Assembly: GCA_027943335.1 (NCBI GenBank)
Contig: BSBK01001870.1
Location: forward strand, 496,001 to 560,000
Direction: 5' to 3'
DNA: 64,000 bases
Source: Chamaecyparis obtusa
Taxonomy: Eukaryota; Streptophyta; Pinopsida; Cupressales; Cupressaceae
Shown here: piece after piece, positions 1 to 11,001 of the stretch
Layout: the number at the start of each line of letters is the position of its first letter
Numbering within the stretch: the first letter of the stretch is position 1
Made by a program: the position numbers and the translations under genes
Notes under the pieces: generated by a model
Told to the model about the DNA's origin: nothing
Database searches by the model: none
The model's input: only the letters and a program-made list of their open reading frames with translations

Positions 1-886
1 CAAGATCCAATTCATCAAGGAGATCCATTAGTAGCCATTGAAAGATTCAATCTCTTTGGAGCCCTCTTGTTGAAGATTTCTCCATCCATTTCCATTCAAG
101 GTTACATCCTACATACAATTCTACATTCATTTGGAGCATCCATACTTGTGGACTCAAGGATTCTAATCCTCCACAAGGATTTCAACATAAGAAGGGTGAA
201 TTTTTCCATTTACTTTGTTTATTTGCTGCAATTTCAATTACATTTCAAAATTGATTCCAAATCGGGGTTTGACCAAGACAAACCCCTCATCCAAACAACA
301 AAACCCTTTTTCTTGTAGGTATAGGTGCAAGACAATGAATTACAGATCAAATCTGAGTACCCTTTTCGGCGAACTTCCAGGATCTGCGAATAGAATTTCC
401 ATTGGAACAGTGCATGTCAAGGTCGACTTTTAGGGGTAAGATTGTGCCTCGGGGTAGGATCTTACCCCTGTTTTGGGTCAAGGTTGACCTTTGTCAGAAA
501 GATAGAAGGTTTCTGGGTTTTTTCTATTTCTGTGTTACCAGTCCAGATCCGGTTGTAGAAATTCCTCAAACTGAATACAGACACCAGAAAATAGTATTTT
601 CTAGATTTCTTTTATTTTGAGGTTAGTAGTTATCTTCAATTCAAATAAGATTTATGTATTTCCTTTCCATAACGAAATATAAGTTTTTCTCCTTTCTTCA
701 TGTATTCTTTATCGATTGATTCATTTGTGCATTAACCATTTTCTTTGGTTGATCAATTTGGATCTTTCATTTGGGAATTTGAGGTTAAGAAGAAGATCCT
801 ACTTTTCCCACACACTATATCCCAACCATATTTTATATCCATTAAATCTTGGTGAACACTCACTCTTCTCTTTTTTTATATATTAC
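1..886. other. Undetermined non-coding flank of the satellite array
   Basis: AT-rich sequence with no supported gene; the open frames are short and resemble no family I know. Two small inverted repeats are visible: GGGGTTTG/CAAACCCC near 265-287 and AGGGGTAAGA/TCTTACCCCT at 432-441 and 460-469. The texture, with runs of ATTTCCATT and CAATTTC, resembles plant LTR or leader DNA, but no LTR end, PBS or paired repeat can be shown. Satellite sequence begins abruptly near 887 in the middle of a monomer. Confidence 0.4.
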
Positions 887-3800
887 AACTACGAACACTG
901 TACTAACTTCCTTGCTTTGACCAAATTTTGACCATCCGTATCATGAGAAGAGAGACTCTATTTTTCAAGATTCAAGGTGTTTTTTGGTTCATCTTGACGA
1001 GATCTTTGATTTGAGACCACTTTCACCATATTTGGATTTGGTCACATTTTTAGTTGCGAAAATGTACTTACGTCTTTGCTTTGACCAAACTTTGACCGTT
1101 TGTATCTTGAGAAGAGAGGTTCCATTTTTCAAGATTCAAGGTGTTTTTTGGTTCATCTCGACGAGATCTTCAATTTGAAACCACTTTCACTAGATTTGGA
1201 AATGGTTAAATTTTTAGCTACAAATACTGTACTGACTTCCTTGCTTTGACAAAACTTTGACCGTCCGTATCTTGAGAAGAGAGGCTCTGTTTTTCAAGAT
1301 TCAAGGTTATTTTTGGTTTATCTTGACGAGATCTTCGATTTGAGACCACTTTCACTAGATTTGGAAACGGTCAAATTTTTAGCTACGGACATTGTACTGA
1401 CTTCCTCGCTTTGACCAAACTTTGACCGTCTGTATTTTGAGAAGAGGCTCCGTTTTTAAAGATTCAAGATGTTTTTTGCGTCATCTCAATGAGATCTTCG
1501 ATTTGAGACCAGTTTCACTAGATTTGAAAATAGTCAAATTTTTACGTATGAACACTGTACTGACATCCTTGCTTTGACCAAACTTTGACCATTCGTATCT
1601 TGAGAAGAGAGGTTCTATTTTTTAAGATTCAAGGTGTTTTTTGGTTCATCTCGATGATATTTTTGATTTGAGACCACTTTCACTAGATTTAGAAACAGTC
1701 AAATTTTTAGCTACAAGCACTGTACTGCCTTCCTTTCTTTGACCAAACTTTGACCGTTCGTATGTTGAGAAGAGAGGCTTTATTTTTCTAGATTCAAGGT
1801 GTTTCTTGGTTCATATCGATGAGATCTTCGATTTGAGACCACTTTAACAAGATTTGAAAATTCTCAAATTTTTAGCTATGAACACTGTACTCACTTCCTT
1901 GCTTTGACCAAACTTTGACTGTCCGTAGCTTGAGAAGAGAGGCTCCATTTTTCAAGGTTCAAGGTGTTTTTGGTTCATCTCGATGAGATATTCGATTTGA
2001 GACCACATTGACCATATTTGAACATGGTCAAAGTTTTAGCTACGAAAACTATATTTACTTCCTTCCTTTGACCAAACTTTGACCGTCTGTATCTTGAGAA
2101 GTGAGGCTCCATTTTTTAAGATTCAAGGTGTTTTTTGGTTTATCTCGACAAGATCTTTGATTTATGTCCACTTTCAACAGATTTGGAAATGGTCAAATTT
2201 TTAGTTACGAATAATAGACTGACTTCCTTGCTTTGACCAAACTTTGACCATCTGTATCTTGAGAAGAGAGGCTCTTTTTTTAAAGATTCAAGGTGTTTTT
2301 TGGTTCATCTCGACGAGATCTTTGATTTGAGACCACTTTCACCAGATTTGGAAACGGTCAAATTTTTAGCTACAAACACTATACTGACTTCCTTGCTTTG
2401 ACCAAACTTTGACCATCTGTATCTTGAGAAGAGACTCCATTTTTCAAGATTCAAGGTGTTTTTTGGTTCATCTCAACGAGATTTTTGATTTGAGACCACT
2501 TTCACCACATTTGAAAATGACCAAATTTTTAGTTACAAACACTGTACTGACTTCCTTACTCTGACCAAACTTTGACCGTCCGTATCTTGAGTAGAGACTC
2601 CATTTTTTAAGATTTAAGTTATTTTTTGGTTCATCTCGATGAGATCTTTGATTATAGACCACTTTAACCAAATTTGGGAATGGGCAAATTTTTAGCTATG
2701 AACAGTATACTGACTTCTTTGCTATCACCAAACTTTGATCTTCTTTATCTTGAGAAGAGCTGCTCCATTTCTCAAGATTCAAGATGTTTTTTTGGTTCAT
2801 CTCGACGAGATCTTCGATTTGAGACCACTTTCACTAGATTTGGAAATGATCAAATTTTTAGCTACAAACATTGTACTGAGTTCCTTTCTTTGACCAAACT
2901 GTGATCTTCCGTATCTTGAGAAGAGTGGCTCCATTTTTCAAGATTCAAGATATTTTTTTGGTTCATCTCGATGAGATCTTCGATTTGAGACACTTTCACT
3001 AGATTTGGAAATGGTCAAATTTTTAGCTACAAACACTGTACTAACTTCTTCGCTTTGACCAAACTTGGACCATCCGTATCTTGAGAAGAGAGGCTCCATT
3101 TTTCAAGATTCAAGGTTATTTTTGGTTTATCTCGACGAGATCTTCTATTTGAGACCACTTTCACCAGATTTAGAAATGGTCAAAGTTTTAGCTATGAACA
3201 CTGTACTCACTTGCTTACTTTGACTAAACTTTGACCGTTCATACCTTTAGAAGAGAGGCTCCATTTTTCAAGATTCAAGGTGTTTTTTTGCTCATCTCGA
3301 CGAGATCTTCGATTTGAGACCACTTTCACTATATCTGTAAATGGTAAATTTTTTAGCTATGAACACTATACTAACTTCTTTGCTTTGACAAAACTTTGAC
3401 CATCTGTATCTTGAGAAGAGAGGCTCTGTTTTTCAAGATTCAAGGTGTTTTTTGGTTCATCTCGACAAGATCTTCAATTTGAGATCACTTTCACCAGATT
3501 TGGAAATCATCAAATTTTTAGCTATGAACACTGTACTGACTTATTGCTTTGACCAAACTTTGACCATCCATATCTTGAGAAGAGAGACTCCATTTTTCAA
3601 GATTCAAGGTGTTTTTTGCTTCATCTCGACCAAATCCCCAATTGAAACCACTGTCACCAGATTTGGAAACGGTCAAATTTTTAGCTATGAACACTATATT
3701 GACTTCCTTGCTTTGACCAAACTTTGACTGTTCGTATCTTGAGAAGAGAGACTCCATTTTTTAACATTCAAGATATTTTTTGGATCATCTGGACGAGATC

Positions 3801-6800
3801 TTCGATTTGAGACCACTTTCACCAGATTTGGAAATGGTCAAAATTTTAGCTACGAACACTGTATTGACTTCCATGCTTTGACCAAACTTTGACCATCCGT
3901 ATGTTGAGAAGGGAGGCTCTATTTTTTAATATTCAAGTTTTTTTGGTTCATCTCGATGAGATATTTGATTTGAGACCACTTTCACCAGATTTGGAAATGG
4001 TCAAATATTTAGCTACGAACACTATACTAACTTCCTTGCATTAACCAAAATTTGATTGTCTGTATGTTGAGGAGAGAGACTCCCTTTTTCAAGATTCAAC
4101 ATGTTTTTTAGGTCATCTTGATGAGATCTTTGATTTGCGACCACTTTCAAAACATCTAGAAATGTTAAAATTTTTACCTACGAACACTGTATTGACTTCC
4201 TTGCTTTGACCAAATTTTTACCATCGTAATCTTGAGAAGAGAGACTGTGTTTTTAAGATTCAAGGTGTTTTGTGGTTCATCTTGACGAGATCTTTGATTT
4301 GAGACCACTTTCACCAGATTTGGAAACGGTCAAATTGTTAGCTACAAACATTGTATTGACTTCCTTGCTTTGACCAAACTTTGACCATTCGTATTTTGAG
4401 AAGAGAGGTTCTATTTTTCAAGATTCATGGTGGTTTTTGGTTCATCTCGACGAGATCTTTGATTTGAGACCACATTCATCAGATTTAAAAATGGTTAAAT
4501 TTTTAGCTACGAACACTGTACTGACTTCTATGCTTTGGGCAAACTTTGACTAAACGTATCTTGAAAAGAGAGGCTCTGTTTTTCAAGATTCAAGGTGCTT
4601 TTTGGTTCAAATTGACGAGATCTTTGATTTGAGACCATTTTCACTAGATTTGCAAATGGTTAAATTTTTAGCTAGCAACACTGTATTGACTTGCTTGCTT
4701 TGACCAAAGTTTGGCTGTTTGTATCTTAAAAAAAGAAGCTCCCTTTTTAAAAATTCAAGGTCTTTTTGCTTCATCTCGATGAGATCTTCGATTTGAGACC
4801 ACTTTCATCAGATTTGGAAACAGTCAAATTTATAGCTAAGAAGATTGTACTGACTTCCTCGCTTTTACCAAACTTTGACCATCCATATCTTGGGAAGAGA
4901 GGCTCCATTTTTTAAGATTCAAAGTTTTTTTGGTTCATCTCGATGAGATCTTCGATTTGAGACCACTTTCAACACATTTGAAAATGGTCAAAATTTTAGC
5001 TACGAACACTGTACTGACTTCCTTATTGTAACCAAACTTTGACCATCTGTATCTTGAAAAGAGAAGCTCTATTTTTCAAGATTCAAGGTGTTTTTTGGTT
5101 CAACTTGACGAGATCTTTGATTTGAGACCACTTTCACCAGATTTGGAAATGGTCAAATTTTCACTTATGAACACTGTATTGACTTCCTTGCTTTGTCCAA
5201 ACTTTGACCATCCATATCTTGAGAACATAGGCTCTATTTTTCAAGATTCAAGGTGTTTTTAGTTCATCTGGATGAAATCTTCCATTTGAGATGTCTTTCA
5301 CTGAATTTGGAAATGGTCAAATTTTTAGCTAAGAACACTATACTGACTTCCTTCCTTTCACCAAACTTTGACCATCTGTATCTTGAGAAAAGAGGCTCTA
5401 TTTTTCAATAATCAAGGTGCTTTTTGGTTCATCTCGATGAGATCTTGGATTTGAGACCACTTTCACCACATTTAGAAATGGTCAAATTTTTGGCTACAAA
5501 CACTGTACTGACTTCCTTGTTTTGACCAAACTTGGACCATCCATATTTTCAGAAGAGAGGTTCCAGTTTTCAAGATTCAAGGTGTTTTTGGTTCATCTCG
5601 ACGAGATCTTCGATTTGAAACCACTTTCACTAGATTTGGAAACTGTCAAATTTTTAGCGAAGAACACTTTATCGACTTCCTTGCTTTGACCAAACATTGA
5701 CCGTCTGTATCTTGAGAAGAGAGGCTCCATTTTTTAAGATTCAAGCTATTTTCTCATTTATCTCGATGAGAATTTTTATTTGAGACCACTTTCACTAGGT
5801 TTAGAAATGGTCAAATTTTTAGCTACGAACACTGTACTAACTTCCTTATTTCGACCAAACTTTGACCTTTCGTATCTTGAGACGAGAGGCTCCGTTTTTC
5901 AATATTCACTATTTTTTGTTTTGTTCATTTCGATGAGATCTTTGATTTGAGACCACTTTCACCAGTTTTGAAAACAGTCAAATTTTTAGCTATGAACACT
6001 ATACTGACTTCTTTGTGTTGAACAAACTTTGACCATCCGTATATTGAGAAGAGAAGCTCCATTTTTCAAGATTCAAAGTGTTTTTTGGTTCATCTTGACG
6101 AGATCTTTGATTTGAGACCACTTTTACCACATTTGGAAATAATCAAAATTTTAGCTACGAACACTGTACTGACTTCTTTGCTTTGACCGAACTTTGACTG
6201 TTTGTATCTTGAGAAGAGAGGCTCCATTTTTTAAGATTCAAGCTATTTTTTGGTTCATCTCGACGAGATTTTTGATTTGAGACCACTTTCACTCTACTGA
6301 CTTCCTTGCTTTGACCAAACTTTGACTGTCTATATCTTGAGAAGAGATGCTCTATTTTTCAAGATTCAAGGTGTTTTTTGAATTATGTCGACGAGATCTT
6401 CGATTTGAGACCACTTTCACTAGATTTTAAAACAGTCAAATTTTTAGCTACAAATATTGTAATGACTTCCTTGCTTTGACCAAACTTTGATTGTCTGTAA
6501 TTTGAGAAGATAGGCTTCGTTATTCAAGATTCAAGGTGTTTTTTGGTTCATCTTGACAAGATTATAGATTTGAGAGCACTTTCACCACATTAAAAAATAA
6601 TCAAATTTTTAGCTACAAATAGTGTACTGATTTCCTTGCTTTGACCAAACTTTGACTTTTTGTATCTTGGGAATAGAGACTTCATTTTGTAAAATTCAAG
6701 ATATTTTTTGGTTCATCTCAACGAGATCTTTGATTTAAGACCTCTTTCACTGTGCTGACTTCTTTGCTTTGACCAAACTTTAACCGTCCGTATCTTGAGA

Positions 6801-8400
6801 AGAGAGGCTCCATTTTTCAAGACTTAAGGTATTTTTTGGTTCATCTCGACGAGATCTTTGATTTGAGACCACTTTCACCAGATTTAGAAATGGTTAAATT
6901 TTTAGCTACGAACACTGTACTAACTTCTTTGCTTTGACCAAATATTGACCGTCTGTATCTTGAGAAGAGAGGCTCCATTTTTTAAGATTCAAAGTGTTTT
7001 ATGGTTAATCTTAACGAGATGTTCGATTTGAGAGCACTTTCACCACATTTGGAAATGGCCAAATTTTAGCCTACGAACACTATATTGACTTCTTTGCTTT
7101 GACCAAACATTGACCATCTGTATCTCTAGAAGAGAGACTCCATTTTTAAAGATTCAAGGTGTTTTTTGGTTCATGTCGATGAGACCTTCGATTTGATACC
7201 ACTTTAACCAGATTTGGAAACATTAAAATTTTTAGCTATGAACACTATACTGACTTCCTTGCTTGGACCAACATTTGACCGTCCATCTCTTGAGAAGAGA
7301 GACTCTATTTTTCAAGATTCAAGGTATTTTTTGGTTCATCTTGAGGAGATCTTCGATCTAAGACCACTTTCACCAGATTTGTAAATGGTCAAATTTTGAA
7401 CTACAAACACTATATTGATTTCCTTGCTTTGACCAAACTTGGACCGTTTGTATATTGAGAAGAGAGGCTCCATTTTTCAAGATTAATATTGTTTTTTGGT
7501 TCATCTTGATGAGATCTTTGATTTGAGACCACATTCTCCAAATTTGGAAATGGTCAAATTTTTAGCTACGAACACTGTACTGACTTCATTGCTTTGACCA
7601 AACTTTGACTGTCCCTATCTTGAGAAGAGAGATTCTATTCTTCAAGATTCAAGGTGTTTTTTGGTTCATCTCGATGAGATCTTCAATTGGAGACCACCTT
7701 GATTTGATTTGGAAATGATCAAATTTTTAGCTAAGAATACTGTACTAACTTCCTTGCTATGACCAAATTTTGACCATCCATAACTTGAGAAGAGAGGCTT
7801 CGGTCTTCAAGATTCAATGTGTTTTTTGGTTCATCTCGACAAGATTTTTGATTTGAGACTAGTTTCACCATATTTGGAAAAGACCAAATTTTTATATACG
7901 AACACTATACTGACTTCTTGGGTTTAAGAAAACTTTGACCATCCGTATCTTTAGAAGAGAGGCTCCATTTTTCAAGATTCAAGGTGTTTTTTAGTTCATC
8001 TTGACGAGATCTTCGATTTGAGACCACTTTCACCAGATTTGGAAACTATAAATTTTTTAGCTATGAACACTGTACGGACTGCCTTGCTTTGACCAAACTT
8101 TGATAGTCTGTATCTTGAAAGAGAGGCTCCATTTTTCAAGATTCAAGGTGTTTTTTGGTTCATCTTGATGAGATGTTCGATTTGAGACCACTTTCACCAC
8201 ATTTGGATACGGTCAAATTTTTAGCTTCGAACACAATACTTACTTCTTTGCTTTGACCAAACTTTAACTGTTTGTATGTTTATAAAAGAGGCTCCATTTT
8301 TCAAGATTCAAAATTTTTTTGGCTCATCTTGAGGAGATCTTTGATTTCAGACCACTTTCACCAGATTTGGAAATGGTCAAATTTTTAGCTACAAACACTG
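887..8400. repeat. 165-bp satellite array, left segment
   Basis: Tandem head-to-tail repeats. The block TTGACCAAACTTTGACC recurs at 1081, 1246 and 1411, spaced 165 bp, and then at about the same interval with small indels. Each monomer carries in order TTGACCAAACTTTGACC, a CTTGAGAAGAGAGGCTCC block, CAAGATTCAAGGTG, a TGGTTCATCTCGACGAGATC block, TTTGAGACCACTTTCACC, GGAAATGGTCAAATTTTTAG and CGAACACTGTACTGAC. Monomers differ by roughly 10-25% by eye. Two shortened monomers of 128 bp lie at 6183-6310 and 6641-6768. Open frames here are artefacts of the repeat. A length near the nucleosome repeat is common in plant centromeric and heterochromatic satellites; that location is inference. Confidence 0.97.
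8396..8400. repeat. Target-site duplication CACTG (left) of the 8401 element
   Basis: CACTG precedes the TGTTAG end of the element and recurs at 11002-11006 directly after its terminal CTAACA. The satellite monomer is interrupted within AACACTG|TACTGAC and resumes in phase. Confidence 0.93.
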
Positions 8401-8717
8401 TGTTAGATTAGGTGAAAGACTAATCTCTCAAGAACACCTGCATGCATAACCCTGTCACATGGAAGAAGCAAAGTACAGAAGGAAAGAAAAATCTATGGAG
8501 GCCAAAAAGCTAGAGACATCATATGTACACTATTACAATATGATATTCTAATCTCTTAAGAAATACAAAGAGGTGAATCCTTATAAAAGGAATCACAAAA
8601 CCCTAAAAGGGAAAACCTTAAAGAATAATAAGATGCCTAAGTCTAACTTAAGTGTAGAGAATAATAGACTAATAATTAAATAAATTAATTATTAGCTATA
8701 ATATGACTACTCTAACA
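8401..8717 (-). repeat. LTR (3' LTR in element orientation)
   Basis: A 317-bp terminal repeat starting TGTTAGATTAGG and ending CTCTAACA on the plus strand. It matches 10685-11001 with about 14 differences. The run of C at 8718-8724 next to it is the polypurine tract read on the minus strand. Confidence 0.92.
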
Positions 8718-8726
8718 CCCCCCCTT
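8718..8726 (-). promoter_or_regulatory. Polypurine tract of the 8401 element
   Basis: The plus strand reads CCCCCCCTT immediately inside the LTR, so the minus strand reads AAGGGGGGG just before the 3' LTR. This is the expected site and composition for the plus-strand primer of an LTR retrotransposon. Confidence 0.8.
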
Positions 8727-10017
8727 AAGTGTAACTTAGGGAGAAGCTAAACAACTAAGGACTAAAAGATGCATGAAAACAAAAATGCATGAAAGAGCAA
8801 TGGGTCCCGGCAACTAGGCCTGATCAGGTACCCAAGTACAAGAAATAAACTAGATGAAGGAAACAAAGCCTCCAATCTAGGGAATGTCCCAAAGAAAGGA
8901 ACAAGAAAGAGCATGAAGCATCTCCGAAGCATGAAACTGCAAACACTGTCAGAAGAAACTGCTGGAACCCCCACTGAAATAGTGCATGACCAAGTAGAGA
9001 AGACAAAGTCTGAAGAGCTGATCAATCGAAGAGGTGGCCTCCAAAAGTAGGAATGAATGAGTGTCTATATAGTAGATGATCCATCTCATCGAAATGCATA
9101 GGTACCTAGCCACTGCATCCACCCAGTACATAGGAACAAAAACTGTATACGTAGATCACTCAATCGAACCAAGGAAGTAATAGAACCAACAGGTGAACCC
9201 CCCCCATAATGCTGAACAAGGAGAGGGGTGACAGGAACACTGAAATGCAATGCCAGAAACATCTGCAAGAAGAAGAATCAAGAACACCAATAGTGCAACA
9301 GAAGTACAAGCAGAGGATAAAGGGCAGTGTCATAGACACATAGCATGGGCTAATGTCATGGAAGGTACACTCACTTGACAAAGGTGAATGAGCACAAAAG
9401 GCAAAACATCATAACCCCCCATGGCACTTTATAATTGAGTGCGAGTACAAACAAACACAAGGAGTACAAGATCCCAGATATGCAAAAGTAGGCACTTTAT
9501 CTCAGTGCGTTTACAGAAAAAAAGAATGCAACAGAAGAGAAGCATATAATGGTCAGAAGTTAGAAAGAAGAGTGAGCCAGAAGAATAGAAGAAGAGATCC
9601 CAGGACCTATAGAACCCAAGTAATCCGCCAGAGTGCAAAAGTGCAAAACTCGGAGGAGAGAAAACCTAGAGCAAAATTTGGATAAAAGACCCCTACAACT
9701 AAATAACTCACAGAACCAGCTTTCCAACGATATCTAGTGAGCTCAAAAATGAGTCTGGATGAGCAAGATATGGCTCCCAAAAGGCAAAAAATAAACATCC
9801 CCTTTGATAGAAAAAAACACTATCAAAATAGTAGAGCCAAGAACTCTAACCTCCATAATCGGAAAGAGCTTGGAAAGAGCTTTCCGACGATATAAAGAAG
9901 TCCAAAAGAGACCTCCGTATGCTCAAGATATTGCAAAAAAGGCCCAGTTACCCCTAAAAATAGAACCCTAAAAAAAATATGCAAATTTTCTTAAAAAAAA
10001 TTTAAAAAGCATGCCTG
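8727..10017 (-). other. Non-coding interior of the 8401 element
   Basis: About 1.3 kb with no supported gene. Short minus-strand frames exist, such as 9429-9638 and 9160-9381, but none shows a retrotransposon motif. Two similar motifs, AGCTTTCCAACGATAT near 9717 and AGCTTTCCGACGATAT near 9878, form a small degenerate direct repeat. Confidence 0.6.
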
Positions 10018-10345
10018 CTGACATCATGCTGACGTTAGCAGGGGGCCTGGGGGCTGAATCAGTAAGCCCCTGGTCACGTGGGGACCAGGGGGCTGGCGCT
10101 AGGCGCTGGGGGCCAAGGGGTGGTCCCCCATAGGACCAGCAGTCCGGCGGAGCGTCGGAGGCGAGGCCGCAGGCAGGCGATGAGCGGCGAACTACGGCAG
10201 GGCCGTGGGCGAAGCTGGGCCGGTGGGCGGCGTAGGGCGGCGGGGCCGTGAGTGGCACTAGGGCGGAAGGCGGTGAGGCCGCGGTGGCTCTGCAGAGGGT
10301 AGCGGCTCTGTGGAGGCTGTGGGGTGGCACCCGGGTGGCCGCGCC
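10018..10345. other. GC-rich island inside the 8401 element
   Basis: About 330 bp dominated by GC-rich runs such as GGGCGGCGTAGGGCGGCGG, in a window that is otherwise AT-rich and CpG-poor. Overlapping open frames (minus 9968-10330, plus 10248-10607) are explained by low stop density and are rich in Pro, Ala, Ser and Arg. It lies near the 5' end of the element's transcript orientation. It may be a structured leader or a captured fragment of host DNA; the sequence alone does not decide. Confidence 0.6.
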
Positions 10346-10671
10346 TCAAAAATTTTTTAAAATTTTTTTTGAAAAAAATCCCCGTCTTGATTCGCATGCC
10401 AGGCCGTACGACCTGGTACCCAAAAAATTTTGCCTCAAATTGAAAAGGTGTCCAAAATGGACAAATTTTATATGGATTCTAGGGTTTTTGGGCCTTCTGG
10501 ACGCAATGGTGGCATCCGTTTTTGCTCAAAATACCTCCAATTTTTTTTCTTTTTTGCAGGCAAAAAAGAAACAAAAAATAACGTCCTGTACAGAATACCA
10601 GAACTGAAAATTTTTGAAACCTTCCTGCTTCTGAATCACTTCAACAAGACATGAATAGCGAGCAGCAAGAT

Positions 10672-10684
10672 GGCTCTGATACTA
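10672..10684 (-). promoter_or_regulatory. Primer-binding site, initiator tRNA-Met type
   Basis: The minus strand reads TAGTATCAGAGCC directly after the 5' LTR end CTAACA. This differs at one base from the usual plant copia PBS TGGTATCAGAGCC and fixes the element's orientation. Confidence 0.88.
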
Positions 10685-11001
10685 TGTTAGATTAGGTGAA
10701 AGACTAATCTCCTAAGAACACCTGCATGCATAACTCTATCACATAGAAGAAGCAAAGCACAGAAGGCAAGAAAAATCTATGGAGGCCAAAAAGCTAGAGA
10801 CATCATATGCACACTATTACAATATGATATTCTAATCTCTTAAGAAATACAAAGAGGTGAATCCTTATAAAAGGAATCACAAAACCCTAAAAGGGAAAAC
10901 CCTAAAGAATAATAAGATGCCTAAGTCTAACTTAAATGTAGAGAATAATAGACTAATAAATAAATAAATAAATTATTAGCTATAATATGACTACTCTAAC
11001 A
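10685..11001 (-). repeat. LTR (5' LTR in element orientation)
   Basis: A 317-bp terminal repeat paired with 8401-8717. It starts TGTTAG, ends CTAACA, and is followed by the second CACTG at 11002-11006. Confidence 0.92.

Larger units (their letters stand above)
8401..11001 (-). mobile_element. Non-autonomous copia-type LTR element with no coding capacity
   Basis: A 2601-bp element bounded by two 317-bp LTRs that begin TGTTAG and end CTAACA, flanked by CACTG duplications. Orientation follows from the priming signals. On the minus strand a primer-binding site close to the initiator tRNA-Met type abuts the LTR at 10685, and a polypurine run AAGGGGGGG abuts the LTR ending at 8717. The internal region of about 1.97 kb has no gag, protease, RT or integrase similarity that I can see, so it would need proteins from another copia element. 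The LTRs differ at roughly 14 positions by eye (about 95-96% identity). A strongly GC-rich block lies just inside the PBS end. It could be called a LARD- or TRIM-like element. Confidence 0.9.

Noticed and set aside
1..886. Remnant LTR of another retrotransposon
   Set aside because: The texture is suggestive, but there is no partner repeat, PBS or terminal TG/CA that can be shown.
9968..10607. Overlapping frames in the GC-rich island on both strands
   Set aside because: Low stop density in GC-rich DNA explains them; the peptides are Pro/Ala/Arg-rich with no domain, and opposite strands are equally open.
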